Positions 1 through 8,750 of a stretch of DNA of 36,291 nucleotides are shown piece after piece. The translations under genes and the position numbers were made by a program. Each line of letters starts with the position of its first letter. The first letter of the stretch is position 1. Origin of the DNA: Verrucomicrobiota bacterium (GTDB lineage Bacteria; Auribacterota; JABMQX01; JAFGEW01); contig JAFGEW010000036.1 of the NCBI GenBank assembly GCA_016931415.1, positions 1 to 36,291 of the forward strand, given 5' to 3'. The notes beneath the pieces are model-generated. The model was given only the letters and a program-made list of their open reading frames with translations, was not told where the DNA came from and did not search any database.

Positions 1-1093
1 ACACGGTATGCTTCGTGCCCGTCGTGTTCGTGCCCTGCGTCCACATTCTCTTCAACTGATTCGACGGCCCGAAATCGTCGTCAACCGTAGTGCGGTCCGT
101 CTCATCCGAGAACCAGACGATCTTGGTTGTGCCGGCCTGCGGATCGTAGTCGTACTTCTTCTCGGTGCGGTTGCCATCGTTGTCATAGGCGTAGTCGAAT
201 CGGTAGTACGTGGAGCCGTCCTGCGCCTTGTAGTGTTCGGTGGTGAGGCGTTCGTGGGCGTCGTACGAGAACTGGTCGAACCGGCCATCTTCGTGGTTGA
301 TCTGGTCGACGAGGCCGAGGCCGCCGCTGATCGCGTCCTCGTCGTAGTGGTAGGCGTACGAGGTGATGACCGGCCCGCCGAGCGACTTGGCGTTGACCAG
401 GTTGGTCAGGCGGCCCAGATCGTCGTATTCGAGCGTGGTGACCGTCCCGTTGGGCAGTGTGACCTTGACCATTGCGCCCGTGTCCTGGTCGTAGTCGATT
501 GCCGTGACCTTCGAGCCGCTCGCGGGCATGTTGTCCGTGATCGTCGTAAGCCGGCCGACATCGTCGTAGGCGTAGTCGATGTCATACCCGGCGTCATAGC
601 CCGGGTACCGCCACGCCGTAATCTTACCTGATTCATTGTAGGCGTCAATGTTTATCGTCTTGCCCCACACGTCGGTCAACGACGCCAGCCGGCCGAAGCT
701 GTCGTAGGTGTACTCGACATCGAGCGCGCCCTGGGCCACCTGCTGCAGCCGCCCCGTCGTCGAGTTGTACGTGTAGGTGATGTCGCTGTCGCTCGGGAAG
801 TCGATCTCGCGCAGCCGGCCCGCGTAGACCGCGTTGTCGTCGTAGGACTTGTATTCAACCGTCACGTCGCGTGCGTCGGTCACCTTCCACGTCGAGCCGT
901 CGGGGTAGTAGTCGTAGTCGGTCTCGATCCAGGTGCCCGGATCGCCGCTCGCCGTGCGCACGCGCTTGGTCTCGAGCCGCCCGTAGTCGTCGTAGACGTA
1001 CTGCACCTCGCTGTCGCCGCCGGTATCGCCGTCGCCATTGCACACGCTCGTCGAAGCGCCGGTCAGGTCGTAGTCGTAGGGGATGTGGGACAG
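1..1093 (-). CDS. Rhs/YD-repeat protein, partial, no visible start
   Basis: The minus strand is open from position 1093 to the window edge and encodes a string of YD repeats, for example YVYDDYGRLETK, YTYNSTTGRLQQV, YTYDSFGRLASL, YAYDDVGRLTTI and LEYDDLGRLTNL. This is the beta-cocoon shell of Rhs/YD-repeat proteins, which usually enclose a C-terminal toxin or adhesin tip. The C-terminus lies outside the window. The frame begins directly after the TAG of rubredoxin (codons CTG TCC CAC ATC), with no ATG, no Shine-Dalgarno site and no signal peptide. The first possible start in frame is a GTG near 1045, also without a ribosome site. It could be a displaced Rhs fragment, a recombination product or an assembly join. 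The family call is firm; whether the gene is functional is doubtful. Confidence 0.8.
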   Translation of the reverse strand, partial: MSHIPYDYDLTGASTSVCNGDGDTGGDSEVQYVYDDYGRLETKRVRTASGDPGTWIETDYDYYPDGSTWKVTDARDVTVEYKSYDDNAVYAGRLREIDFPSDSDITYTYNSTTGRLQQVAQGALDVEYTYDSFGRLASLTDVWGKTINIDAYNESGKITAWRYPGYDAGYDIDYAYDDVGRLTTITDNMPASGSKVTAIDYDQDTGAMVKVTLPNGTVTTLEYDDLGRLTNLVNAKSLGGPVITSYAYHYDEDAISGGLGLVDQINHEDGRFDQFSYDAHERLTTEHYKAQDGSTYYRFDYAYDNDGNRTEKKYDYDPQAGTTKIVWFSDETDRTTVDDDFGPSNQLKRMWTQGTNTTGTKHTV

Positions 1094-1258
1094 CTACTCC
1101 TCCGCGGGCGAGAACTGGTCCTTGCCCACCCCGCACTCGGGGCAGACCCAGTCGGCCGGCAGGTCGTCGAACGCGGTGCCTGGAGGAATGCCGCCGTCGG
1201 GATCGCCCTCGGCCGGGTCGTAGATGTAGCCACACACGTCGCACACGTATTTCTGCAT
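1094..1258 (-). CDS. Rubredoxin
   Basis: A 54-residue protein starting [19 protein letters not shown], with the two iron-binding knuckles CDVCG (Cys6, Cys9) and CPECG and the family's aromatic residues YIYDP and DLPADWVCP. Rubredoxins bind one Fe(SCys)4 centre and carry single electrons in the cytoplasm. Typical acceptors in anaerobes are flavodiiron proteins and superoxide reductase, and both are encoded just upstream on the same strand (3790-5007 and 5097-5474). The start is fixed by a strong AGGAGG about seven bases upstream. The length is normal for the family. The gene is the last recognisable member of the stress island and lies 136 bp downstream of the copper ATPase. Confidence 0.95.
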   Translation of the reverse strand: MQKYVCDVCGYIYDPAEGDPDGGIPPGTAFDDLPADWVCPECGVGKDQFSPAEE

Positions 1259-1348
1259 GCCCAACCTCCTCGATTCATCGTGCCGGGGACCGCGGCGCCG
1301 TTTCAGGCGTCACTGCGAGTGCGACTCGCGACACTCGCTTGAGCCAAA

Positions 1349-1361
1349 GAATGCCGCATTC
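1349..1361. promoter_or_regulatory. Perfect palindrome GAATGC-C-GCATTC before rubredoxin
   Basis: A 6-1-6 perfect inverted repeat lies between the stop of the copper ATPase (1395) and the start of rubredoxin (1258). Its arms share GAATG/CATTC with the imperfect palindrome at 12200-12214 next to the PerR-like gene, though the spacers differ (3 versus 5 bases). It could be a regulator site for rubredoxin or a weak hairpin ending the ATPase transcript. No T-run follows it. A second inverted repeat, GCGAGTG/CACTCGC, lies at 1315-1338. Confidence 0.3.
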
Positions 1362-1394
1362 CCCAAGCTTCGTCAAGTCAAGCAGATGGCTTCC

Positions 1395-3743
1395 CTAGTC
1401 GAGCGAAGCGCGCCGCAGGCGCAGGGCGTTGGCGATAACGGAGACGGAGCTGAAGCTCATCGCGGCGGCGGCGATCATCGGGCTGAGCAGGATGCCGAAG
1501 ACCGGGTAAAGCGCGCCGGCCGCAATCGGGACGCCGACGGCGTTGTAGAACAGCGCGAAGAACAGGTTCTGCCGGATATTGCGCATCGTGGCCCGGCTGA
1601 GCCGCCGGGCGCGCACGATGCCGCGCAGGTCGCCACGCACGAGCGTCACCGCGGCGCTCTCCATGGCGACGTCGGCGCCCGTGCCCATGGCGATGCCGAT
1701 ATCGGCTTGGGCGAGCGCGGGTGCGTCATTGATCCCGTCGCCGGCCATCGCGACGACGCGACCGGCGGCCTGGAGCTGCTTGACCACTTCGCCCTTCCGG
1801 TCGGGCAACATGTCGGCTTGAACTTCGTCAATGCCGAGTTCGCCGGCCACCGCGTGGGCCGTGATCCGCGTGTCGCCGGTGAGCATGACGATATGGATGC
1901 CTTCGTCGTGCAGGCGCCGGATCGCTTCGGGCGTAGTCGCCTTGATCCGGTCGGCGACACCGATGAGCCCTGTGACCCGTTCCTCAACGGCAAGGTACAT
2001 GACCGTCTGTCCCTTCTGCCGTTGCACGCGCGCGGACTCGGTCAGGGAACCAGCGTCGATGCCAAGCGTCTCGAGCAGCGCGTCGTTGCCGACGGCGACG
2101 CGTTGCCCGTCGATGCGGCCCTGAATGCCCTTGCCCGTGCGGGACTCAAAATCGGTGACGGAGGGAATCTTGACGCCGCGCCTTTCGGCCTCTTCGACGA
2201 TGGCCGCAGCCAGCGGGTGCTCGCTGCCGCGCTCGACGCCTGCGGCGAGTCGAATCACTTCGGCCTCGTCGAAGCCGTCCGCGGCCTGGACGGCGACGAC
2301 GTGCGGCGTCCCCTCGGTCAGCGTGCCCGTCTTGTCCACGACAAGCGTGTCGACCTGTTCCATCCGCTCGAGCACGGCAGCGTCCTTGACGAGCACGCCG
2401 GCCTTCGCGCCACGGCCGGTGCCGACCATGACCGAGAGCGGCGTCGCCAGACCCAACGCGCACGGGCACGCGATGATGAGCACGGAGACGGCAGCGATGA
2501 TGGCATATGCCATACGCGGGCTCGGTCCAACGACAGCCCACACGATGAACGCGACGACGGCTCCGGTCACGACGGCCGGCACGAACCAGGACGCCACGAC
2601 ATCGGCCACACGTTGGATGGGCGCGCGGCTGCGCTGCGCCGCGGCGACCATCTCGACGATCTTGGCGAGCAACGTGTCGGCGCCGACGCGCTGGGCCTCC
2701 ATGACGAACGTGCCGGTACCGTTGACCGTACCGCCGGTGACCGGATCGCCGGCGGCTTTCTCGACGGGCACCGGCTCGCCCGTGATCGAGGATTCGTCCA
2801 CGGCGCTGTGGCCTTCGACAATGATACCGTCTACAGGCACCTTGCCGCCCGGCCGGACGCGCAGCCGGTCGCCGGGCACGACCTGCTCGATGGGCACGGT
2901 CCGATCGCTTCCGTCATCGTTGACGAGGCGGGCCTCGTTCGGCGCGAGCTCGAGCAGCTCGCGGATGGCGCTGCTCGTGCGACGGCGGGCGCGCAGCTCG
3001 AGCACTTGGCCGAGCAAGACGAGCGTGATGATGACGGCAGCCGCCTCGAAGTAGACGCCGACGTGGCCATCGGCATCGCGGAATGACGCGGGGAATATGC
3101 CGGGGGCGATCGTGGCAACGACGCTGTAGGCGTAGGCGACACCGGTACCCAACGCAATAAGCGTGAACATGTTGAGGCTTCGGTTGACGATCGAGCGCCA
3201 GCCGCGCGCGAAGATCGGTGCGCCAGCCCACACGACGACGAGACCGGCAAGCGCAAGCTCGGTCCATGAGGCGGCCGTCCGGCCGAGGAAGTCGTAGAGC
3301 GCGGACCCCACGATGACGTGGGACATGGCAATCACGAAGACGGGCACGGTGAGGACCAGTGCGACCCAGAACCGGCGCGTCATAGACGTCAGCTCGGGAT
3401 CGGCCTCCATCTCGCCCCCGGCAACAAGCGGCTCGAGGGCCATGCCGCACTTGGGGCATGCGCCGGGGCCGGCCTGCTTCACCTCGGGGTGCATCGGGCA
3501 GGTGTAGGTGCCGGCCTGCTGCGCTTCAGACGCTGCGGGGCGCGACGGTCCGGCCACATCGAGGTAACGCCCCGGATCGGCCTCGAAGCGTTCCTTGCAG
3601 TGCATCGAACAGAAAAAGTAGCGGTGTCCTGCGTGCTCTGTCACACCGGCGGCGGCGCTGATATCAACCTTCATCCCGCACACCGGATCGCGCGCCGTTC
3701 CGCCTGGCGTCCGAGGCGCTTCCTGATGCCGGCTTCGATCCAT
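1395..3743 (-). CDS. copA: Copper-transporting P1B-type ATPase with YHS domain
   Basis: This 782-residue heavy-metal P-type ATPase probably exports Cu+ from the cytoplasm. The N-terminus has a YHS metal-binding domain (about 19-60, DPVCGMKV and CSMHC) and a heavy-metal-binding motif (about 80-107, YTCPMHPEV and CPKCGM) in place of the usual CxxC HMA domain. The core shows TGEP (about 321), the membrane CPC site ([12 protein letters not shown], about 426), DKTGT with the phosphorylated Asp (about 470), SEHPLA (about 508) and GDGIND (about 668). YN in TM7 (FALFYNAVG) and MSFSS in TM8 mark the Cu+ subgroup P1B-1. I chose the ATG at 3743 because GGAAGG lies seven bases upstream; an in-frame ATG at 3776 lacks a ribosome site. 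It sits between the flavodiiron protein and rubredoxin, consistent with metal stress accompanying oxidative stress. Confidence 0.95.
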   Translation of the reverse strand: MDRSRHQEAPRTPGGTARDPVCGMKVDISAAAGVTEHAGHRYFFCSMHCKERFEADPGRYLDVAGPSRPAASEAQQAGTYTCPMHPEVKQAGPGACPKCGMALEPLVAGGEMEADPELTSMTRRFWVALVLTVPVFVIAMSHVIVGSALYDFLGRTAASWTELALAGLVVVWAGAPIFARGWRSIVNRSLNMFTLIALGTGVAYAYSVVATIAPGIFPASFRDADGHVGVYFEAAAVIITLVLLGQVLELRARRRTSSAIRELLELAPNEARLVNDDGSDRTVPIEQVVPGDRLRVRPGGKVPVDGIIVEGHSAVDESSITGEPVPVEKAAGDPVTGGTVNGTGTFVMEAQRVGADTLLAKIVEMVAAAQRSRAPIQRVADVVASWFVPAVVTGAVVAFIVWAVVGPSPRMAYAIIAAVSVLIIACPCALGLATPLSVMVGTGRGAKAGVLVKDAAVLERMEQVDTLVVDKTGTLTEGTPHVVAVQAADGFDEAEVIRLAAGVERGSEHPLAAAIVEEAERRGVKIPSVTDFESRTGKGIQGRIDGQRVAVGNDALLETLGIDAGSLTESARVQRQKGQTVMYLAVEERVTGLIGVADRIKATTPEAIRRLHDEGIHIVMLTGDTRITAHAVAGELGIDEVQADMLPDRKGEVVKQLQAAGRVVAMAGDGINDAPALAQADIGIAMGTGADVAMESAAVTLVRGDLRGIVRARRLSRATMRNIRQNLFFALFYNAVGVPIAAGALYPVFGILLSPMIAAAAMSFSSVSVIANALRLRRASLD

Positions 3744-3789
3744 CACAGAGCCTTCCGTTGCCTCGGCGACCGGCATCTTGGATGCCGGG

Positions 3790-5007
3790 TTACGCTCCGC
3801 CGCAGGCGGCCTTGACCTTCTCGGCGACAGCCGTGCCGAGTGCGTAAGCGGTTTTCAGATCGTCGTCGTCCGGCACGAACCTGACCTTGAGGCCATCGCC
3901 GACGACGTTGAGCTTCATCGCATCGAGCGTTCCCTGCACCTGTTTGACGCCGGCTGGTGCCCAGCCGTACGAGCCGAACGCGGCAGCGACAAGGTGCTTC
4001 GGCTTGAGCCCATGAATGTAGGTGAGCGCGTCGGCCACCGTCGGGAGCATGTTGCCGTTAAGCGTCGGCGTGCCGACGAGCAGCGCGCCGGCGTCCAGCA
4101 GTTCGGTGGCGATATCGCTGCGGTGGCTGCCCTTGAGCGGCATGAGCTTGGGCACCGCGCCGCCAGCCTTGAGGCCTTCCCCGATGGCATGGGCAAGCTG
4201 GTCGGTGCTCCCCCACATCGTGTCGTAGACGACGACGGCTTTGAGCGTCGGGTTCTGCGCGCACCATTCGACGTACCGCCCCACGATGAAGTCGATATCC
4301 TCGCTGCGACGCCAGATCGGCCCATGGTCGGGCGCGATGATGTCGAGCTCGATGCCGGCCTCCTGCACCTTGCCGATCGCCCGCGAGATCGGCCCGATGA
4401 GCGGCATGAGGATGTTGGCGAAGTACTTGGCCGCCTCCGATCCAAGCACATCGCGCGGCACTTCGTCGGCGAAGCGCTCGCCCGTCGCCAGGTGCATGCC
4501 GAAGGCGTCCTGCGAGAAGAGCAGCTTCTCTTCGGGCATGTAGCTCAGCATGCTGTCGGGCCAGTGGACCATCTTGGTCTCGAAGAACCGCAGCGTGCGG
4601 CCCCCAAGGTCTATGGTTGCGCCGTCCCCGACCGCTTCGAGACCGTCCAGGTCGTGGAAGTGCGCCTGGAGCGCCTCGACACCGGCCTCGGAGGCGTAGA
4701 CGTGATCCGGCTCGACAGCAGCGATCACCTGGGGCAGACAGCCTGTGTGGTCCATCTCGGCATGATTCGAGACGATGACATTGATCTTCTTCGGGTCGAT
4801 AACCGACGCGATGCGCGCCATCAGCTCCTCGCGAAACGGCCCCTTCACTGCGTCGATGAGCGCCACCTTGTCGGCGATGACGAGGAAGGCGTTATACGTC
4901 GTGCCGCGGTAGGTGGCGTAGCCGTGGAAGTCGCGCAGCGACCAGTCGATCGCGCCGACCCACCAGACCGTGTCGGTAACCTGGTGTGCCCTGAAAACGT
5001 CTTTCAT
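3790..5007 (-). CDS. fprA: Flavodiiron protein (A-type flavoprotein)
   Basis: This 405-residue cytoplasmic enzyme reduces O2 to water and/or NO to N2O using electrons from rubredoxin. The N-terminal metallo-beta-lactamase-like domain carries the diiron ligands: HAEMDH (His82, Glu84, Asp86, with His87), His148 (KMVHWPD), Asp167 (SQDAFG) and His228 (APDHGPIW). The C-terminal flavodoxin domain starts near 256 with the FMN phosphate loop [10 protein letters not shown]. No rubredoxin or flavin reductase domain is fused, so it is a minimal class A protein that needs a separate donor, and rubredoxin is encoded nearby. A weak TAGGA lies about ten bases before the ATG. The gene is 89 bp downstream of superoxide reductase on the same strand. 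Confidence 0.95.
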   Translation of the reverse strand: MKDVFRAHQVTDTVWWVGAIDWSLRDFHGYATYRGTTYNAFLVIADKVALIDAVKGPFREELMARIASVIDPKKINVIVSNHAEMDHTGCLPQVIAAVEPDHVYASEAGVEALQAHFHDLDGLEAVGDGATIDLGGRTLRFFETKMVHWPDSMLSYMPEEKLLFSQDAFGMHLATGERFADEVPRDVLGSEAAKYFANILMPLIGPISRAIGKVQEAGIELDIIAPDHGPIWRRSEDIDFIVGRYVEWCAQNPTLKAVVVYDTMWGSTDQLAHAIGEGLKAGGAVPKLMPLKGSHRSDIATELLDAGALLVGTPTLNGNMLPTVADALTYIHGLKPKHLVAAAFGSYGWAPAGVKQVQGTLDAMKLNVVGDGLKVRFVPDDDDLKTAYALGTAVAEKVKAACGGA

Positions 5008-5096
5008 CTATGCTGTTCCTACTGGTGTTGCCTTGTCTCGATGACACAAACCCCGTCGAGCGCCGCGCCCGTTCCCGCCTTGCGGCCGGAGCACGC

Positions 5097-5474
5097 CTAC
5101 GCCTTCCAGAACCCGTGGAGGTTGCAGTACTCGCGGGCGCTCACCTTGGCCGCTTTGATCGAGAAAACGGCCTCGGGCCTGTCGCCGGGGTTGAGGAACC
5201 GGCGGCAGGCCTGGCCGTCAGCGAGCAGCTCGATCCACTCGATCCAGTGCTCGGGCGTCATCGGGTGCGGCACGCTGCCGACCGTGACTTTGACACCGCC
5301 CTCGACCTGCTCGATGATGGGGACGTGTTTCTCCTTGGTCGCGTCGACCGTGTTCTCCGACTGAAGCTTCATCGGCTCGTTGCAGCAGACGAGCTCACCC
5401 GCGCCCGTATGGAGCACCTCGACAATGTTGCCACACACGTTGCACTTGTAGACCTGCAACAGCTTCGTCGCCAT
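5097..5474 (-). CDS. dfx: Desulfoferrodoxin (superoxide reductase, two-iron class)
   Basis: A 125-residue protein that reduces superoxide to hydrogen peroxide without making O2. The N-terminal desulforedoxin domain has Cys11 and Cys14 (CNVC) and Cys30 and Cys31 (CC) for centre I. The C-terminal catalytic domain supplies His50 (EKHVPII, with Glu48), His70 and His76 ([14 protein letters not shown]), and Cys117 and His120 (EYCNLHG) for the Fe(His)4Cys centre. Length and motifs fit the two-iron class. A strong GGAGGAGG precedes the ATG. The peroxide formed can be removed by the thiol peroxidase and peroxiredoxin of the same island, and electrons probably come from the rubredoxin at 1094-1258. Confidence 0.97.
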   Translation of the reverse strand: MATKLLQVYKCNVCGNIVEVLHTGAGELVCCNEPMKLQSENTVDATKEKHVPIIEQVEGGVKVTVGSVPHPMTPEHWIEWIELLADGQACRRFLNPGDRPEAVFSIKAAKVSAREYCNLHGFWKA

Positions 5475-5517
5475 GATCGCCTCCTCCTCATCAGTTCATC
5501 ATGAATGCGAACGGTGT

Positions 5518-6489
5518 TCACTGCACAACAACGCCGAAAGCCATCACAGGCGTGCCGGGGAAGGCCACCGACGAGTCGGAATACCCAAGCACGATGGCGT
5601 CGTGCCGCGCCGCCATCGTCTCCTGCAGCTTACCGAAGGCGTTGTAGACCTTGGCTATCGCTTGGCCCTTCGTCACGACGGCGCCCGGTTTGGCCAGGAA
5701 ACGGACGATGCCGCTCGTCGAGCTCAATGGCTTGTCCGAGTAATCGAGGATGCGGCCTGCAACCGCTCCCGGCAGCGGATAGGCAAACGCCTCACCCGAC
5801 GGTTCAACGAGGCCGACGTGTGCGAGCACATTCCAGACCGATCGGATACCGTAGGCGATGTTCTCCTCGTTGACAATGTACGATTCGCCCAACTCGATCG
5901 AGAGGGACGCGACGTCCTGCTTGAGCAGGCTGTACGAGAGCGTAGTCTTCAGCTTGTCCGTATCGCGCACAACGGCAAAGCCGGTACGCGCGGCGCACGC
6001 GGTCGCCGTGGCGTAGGCACGTTTGTGCTCGGGGCCGGGGTCGGAATCGAGCAATGTGTACGGCACCGAGTTGATCCAGTCGTTGTGAAGGTCGAGCACG
6101 AGCATTGGCTTCGTCTCGAGGATCGTCGCCGCGATCTTGGCCGCGATCCGTTCGGCCATCGAGCCGGTCGCGCTCCCTGGGAACGAGCGATTGAGATCCT
6201 CCTCGTTCAGGCCGATGTGCCGCGACGTCGTCTCGAAGCCCAGCGGATTCATCAGCGGGAACGCATAGAGCGAACCTTTCACAAGCGGCACGCGCCGGAT
6301 GCGCCGGAACAGCTCTTGGATCACGACGATGCCGCCCACCTCGTCGCCATGGCCGCACGCCGTGAGCCACACGACCGGGCCCGCCACGCCGCTCTCGATG
6401 GCCATGAACGGCAGCCGCCGCCGCGACAGGTCCGACCCAGTCAGGATCTTGAGAAACGAATACCGCACGCGCTGCGTTGGCTTCTTCAT
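5518..6489 (-). CDS. Aspartoacylase/succinylglutamate desuccinylase-like hydrolase
   Basis: A 323-residue zinc hydrolase of the M14-related AstE/AspA family, which cleaves N-acyl amino acids or related amides. The zinc site is visible as His47 and Glu50 (CGHGDEVGG) and His135 (LDLHND). Glu199 (SIELGES) is the probable general base. MNPLGFETTSR and DLNRSFPG carry the family's substrate-binding Asn and Arg residues. The C-terminal 80 residues (GRILDYSDKPLSSTSGIVRF) resemble the beta-barrel cap seen in this family. There is no signal peptide, so it is cytoplasmic. The substrate cannot be read from the sequence. It is an outsider in an oxidative-stress cluster, lying between the broken cytochrome b5-like gene and superoxide reductase. 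Confidence 0.85.
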   Translation of the reverse strand: MKKPTQRVRYSFLKILTGSDLSRRRLPFMAIESGVAGPVVWLTACGHGDEVGGIVVIQELFRRIRRVPLVKGSLYAFPLMNPLGFETTSRHIGLNEEDLNRSFPGSATGSMAERIAAKIAATILETKPMLVLDLHNDWINSVPYTLLDSDPGPEHKRAYATATACAARTGFAVVRDTDKLKTTLSYSLLKQDVASLSIELGESYIVNEENIAYGIRSVWNVLAHVGLVEPSGEAFAYPLPGAVAGRILDYSDKPLSSTSGIVRFLAKPGAVVTKGQAIAKVYNAFGKLQETMAARHDAIVLGYSDSSVAFPGTPVMAFGVVVQ

Positions 6490-6529
6490 GTTTCTGTACT
6501 CTCACCGTTCTGCTCAGGCGCGTTGCCGA

Positions 6530-6789
6530 TCAACTGTCAACGAGCACGTCGATGACTGAGAAGCCATCGAGCAGCTCGTTGACGTGCACGCATCGGCCGT
6601 GCCGCCGATCAGATTGGGGCCGGCCAAGTGCATCGTCTCATGCCGCCCGTCCTGCCACTGGAAGCTTCACGGCACATCGTAGAGCTTGCCCCTGTAGGCA
6701 ATCAAGGTCGGCGTGCCGTTCATGCCGCTGTAGCGACACAGGTCGTCGCGCGTGAGCGCCTGCCTCCGGCCGGCACGCTTGATGGGCAC
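6530..6789 (-). pseudogene. Cytochrome b5-like heme-binding protein, disrupted
   Basis: The minus strand from 6789 reads LTRDDLCRYSGMNGTPTLIA and then YRGKLYDVP, reaches TGA at 6669-6667, and continues in the same frame as SFQWQDGRHETMHLAGPNL. This matches the small predicted heme/steroid-binding proteins of the cytochrome b5 fold (pattern LAKYNGKDGKPAYVA, then VYDV, SxLWxxGxH and LHxAGxDL). After about 6590 the match moves to another frame and gives VHVNELLDGFSVIDVL, the usual end of the family, stopping at 6530-6532. One nonsense codon and one single-base frameshift within about 260 bp argue for a decayed gene rather than a sequencing slip. The only upstream start in frame is a GTG at 6789. 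The heme ligand histidines still appear (GRH and MHLAG). Confidence 0.7.
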
Positions 6790-6835
6790 GGTGGCCCCGG
6801 CACGACGCCGGGGCCCCTGCGCCGATCATCCTGTC

Positions 6836-7387
6836 TTACTTGAGGAACTTCGAAACGAACGGCGAGGTGTCGCCGCGCCGCAAGAAGTGCCCCGACGGTC
6901 CCTCACCAAGGAACTCGGAGAACCACGACTCGTGCTCGATCTCCTCGTTGAGGATGGCGAGCGCCAAGTCGTAGGTCCGATGGTCCTTGCCGGCCGTCAT
7001 GTTGCAGATCTGCGTATACCCCCGAACAGCGCACCGCTCGGCCTTAACCAGTACGGTGAGCATTGCCATGACGTCCGTCGGGTCCGCAGGCAGGTTTGCC
7101 GGCGGACAGGCCGACATATCGTGGAACACCTTCATGTCTTCGGGCAGCTTGCCGCCGAGTTCGTAGATGCGCGGCACCAGCGCCTCGAAGTGATTGCGGT
7201 CCTCGATCCGCGCCGTCTCGGCGATTTCCTTGATGCCCTCGCCCTCAAGGCCGATCAGGTTCACCCGCAGGATCGTGTAGTAGTAGTAGGTTGTGAGTTC
7301 CGCGGCCGCGTTCTTGACCAGCAACTCGATGAGCTGATCGAGGTTGACGCCCGCCTTCTCGACCATTTCCCGTGCAACTCGCGCCAT
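6836..7387 (-). CDS. Dps-like ferritin (DPSL/thioferritin type)
   Basis: This 183-residue four-helix ferritin-fold protein probably stores iron, using peroxide or O2 as oxidant, and shields DNA. The ferroxidase ligands appear as Glu30 (AAAELTTYYYY), Glu62 and His66 (IEDRNHFEAL), Glu117 (KAERCAVRGY) and Glu149/His152 (NEEIEHESWF). Two cysteines flank the active site (Cys119 and Cys128 in ERCAVRGYTQICNM). That pairing is characteristic of Dps-like proteins of archaea and anaerobic bacteria and separates them from classical Dps. GGAGAGGA sits four bases before the ATG. A second, different ferritin lies at 8182-8685, so the island encodes two iron-storage shells. Confidence 0.85.
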   Translation of the reverse strand: MARVAREMVEKAGVNLDQLIELLVKNAAAELTTYYYYTILRVNLIGLEGEGIKEIAETARIEDRNHFEALVPRIYELGGKLPEDMKVFHDMSACPPANLPADPTDVMAMLTVLVKAERCAVRGYTQICNMTAGKDHRTYDLALAILNEEIEHESWFSEFLGEGPSGHFLRRGDTSPFVSKFLK

Positions 7388-7539
7388 TGTTCCTCTCCCG
7401 ATTCTGAAGGTGGATAATCCGTTTGTGTCGGCGATCTATCTGCACCCAGCCCTTGCCGCATTGCCGTATCCCCGGTCGCCAACTCCCCGGAGACGGTGTA
7501 ATCCTGCGAGGCCACCCGTTGTCTCAGCGCGAGAACTGA

Positions 7540-8064
7540 TCAGATCAGCTTGCGCACCGCGTCGAGCGCCATAGCATAGTCGGGCTCGTTGGAGGTATCG
7601 GGCACAAGCTGGACGTAGCGTACCGTGCCGCCCTTGTCGATGACGAACACCGAGCGCGTGAGCAGCCTCAGGCCCTTGATCAGGATGCCGTAGGCCTGAC
7701 CGAACGACGCCTGCTGATAGTCGCTGAGCGTCACAACACGATCGACGCCGGCCGCGCCGCACCAGCGTTTCTGCGCGAACGGCAGGTCCATGCTGATTGT
7801 CAGCACGACCACATCGTCACCAAGCTTCGTCGCCTCGTCGTTGAAGTGCCGTGTCTGGGTATCGCATAGCCCCGTGTCGAGCGACAGTACGGCCGAGATC
7901 ACAATCACCTTGCCGCGGTACGCCGGCAGCCCGACCGGGTTGAGCGCGTTGTCCACGACAACGAAATCCGGCGCCTTGTCGCCCACCTTAACCTCGCTGC
8001 CGACAAGGGTGATCGGGTTGCCCTTCATCGTCACAGCCCCAGTTCGTTCCGTCATTGCTGGCAT
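7540..8064 (-). CDS. tpx: Thiol peroxidase (Tpx, atypical 2-Cys peroxiredoxin)
   Basis: A 174-residue thioredoxin-fold peroxidase that reduces hydrogen peroxide and organic peroxides. The peroxidatic Cys67 is in SLDTGLCDTQTRHF and the resolving Cys101 in FAQKRWCGAAGVD, 34 residues apart as in E. coli Tpx. The motif usually reads SLDTPVCD; here Pro-Val is Gly-Leu, while the catalytic Thr is kept. I start at the ATG at 8064 (MPAMTERTGAVTMKG) because AGGAGAG lies about seven bases upstream. The longer in-frame reading to 8145 adds an unrelated Gly-rich leader. The next ATG (8055) would also give a normal-length protein. It lies between the two ferritin-type genes. Confidence 0.93.
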   Translation of the reverse strand: MPAMTERTGAVTMKGNPITLVGSEVKVGDKAPDFVVVDNALNPVGLPAYRGKVIVISAVLSLDTGLCDTQTRHFNDEATKLGDDVVVLTISMDLPFAQKRWCGAAGVDRVVTLSDYQQASFGQAYGILIKGLRLLTRSVFVIDKGGTVRYVQLVPDTSNEPDYAMALDAVRKLI

Positions 8065-8181
8065 CTTTGCACTCTCCTCTGAACGGTCATTGCCTCCCTG
8101 TCCCGACTCCTTTCCGCCCCAATCTGTGACACCCTTCCGCGCCACAGGTTGTCTGAGACTGAATCAGTCACACCTCGCGCG

Positions 8182-8685
8182 TCAGTCGGCGCCCCCGGCG
8201 CCGCGCTTGCCGAGCTCGCGGTCGAGCATCAGGAGCGCGCCCGATGCATCCTTGGCGAGCTTGAGCTTCTGGACGATCGCATCAGCCGAGGCCTCTTCCT
8301 CAACCTGCTCCTTGATGAACCACTGAAGAAACACGCCGGTGGCATGGTCGTTTTCCGCGGCAGCCAGATCGGCCAGCGTGTTGATCATGCCGGTGACCTT
8401 CTCCTCGTGCTCGAGGGCGGCCTCGAACGCCTTGAGCGGCGAGGCCCATTTCGACGGCGGCTTGTCAATCGCGTCGAGCGTGACCGTGCCGCGACGCTCT
8501 CCGACGTAGCCGAACATCTTCATCGCGTGTTCGAGCTCCTCGCCCGCTTGCGCCTTCATCCACGCGGCGAAACCGGGCAGATTGACCGTCTCGAAATAGC
8601 TCGACATGGCCAGGTACATGTAGCCGGAGTACAGCTCCGCATTGATTTGTCTGTTGATCGCCGTCTCCATCTTCTTTGTCAGCAT
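8182..8685 (-). CDS. ftn: Ferritin (bacterial non-heme, FtnA-like)
   Basis: A 167-residue non-heme ferritin that oxidises Fe2+ and stores it in a 24-subunit shell. Ferroxidase residues are Glu17 (NAELYSGYMYLAM), Glu50 and His53 (GEELEHAMKM), Glu94 (EHEEK) and Gln126/Glu127/Glu130 (EQVEEEA). The family's conserved FLQWFIKEQVEEE helix is intact. No heme-ligand Met typical of bacterioferritin is evident. I chose the ATG at 8685 because GGGAGG lies five to six bases upstream; the open frame extends eight codons further without a ribosome site. It follows the peroxiredoxin gene by 65 bp on the same strand. Confidence 0.95.
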   Translation of the reverse strand: MLTKKMETAINRQINAELYSGYMYLAMSSYFETVNLPGFAAWMKAQAGEELEHAMKMFGYVGERRGTVTLDAIDKPPSKWASPLKAFEAALEHEEKVTGMINTLADLAAAENDHATGVFLQWFIKEQVEEEASADAIVQKLKLAKDASGALLMLDRELGKRGAGGAD

Positions 8686-8750
8686 CGTTGCCCTCCCATA
8701 TGCTCGCATTGTGTTGAATCACCTTCAGGACGCGTGCACCCGTGTCCCGC

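Noticed and set aside
1045-1258. Stop-codon readthrough making a rubredoxin-Rhs fusion
   Set aside because: Rubredoxin is complete with a normal C-terminus, and there is no readthrough signal that I recognise. A breakpoint or artefact is simpler.
1257-3086. A long plus-strand frame of 609 codons opposite the copper ATPase
   Set aside because: It is antisense to an unmistakable P1B-ATPase. Similar long antisense frames lie opposite the flavodiiron, isomerase and array genes and are explained by codon bias.
6667-6669. In-frame TGA in the cytochrome b5-like gene read as selenocysteine
   Set aside because: The family has no Cys or Sec at this position, no SECIS-like hairpin is evident after it, and a frameshift further on shows that the gene is broken anyway.
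8065-8145. N-terminal extension of thiol peroxidase to 8145
   Set aside because: The extra 27 residues are low-complexity and unlike Tpx. A good ribosome site precedes the ATG at 8064.
8157-8169. GACTG-AAT-CAGTC as a terminator of the ferritin gene
   Set aside because: The stem has only five base pairs with a three-base loop and no T-run. It may be chance.
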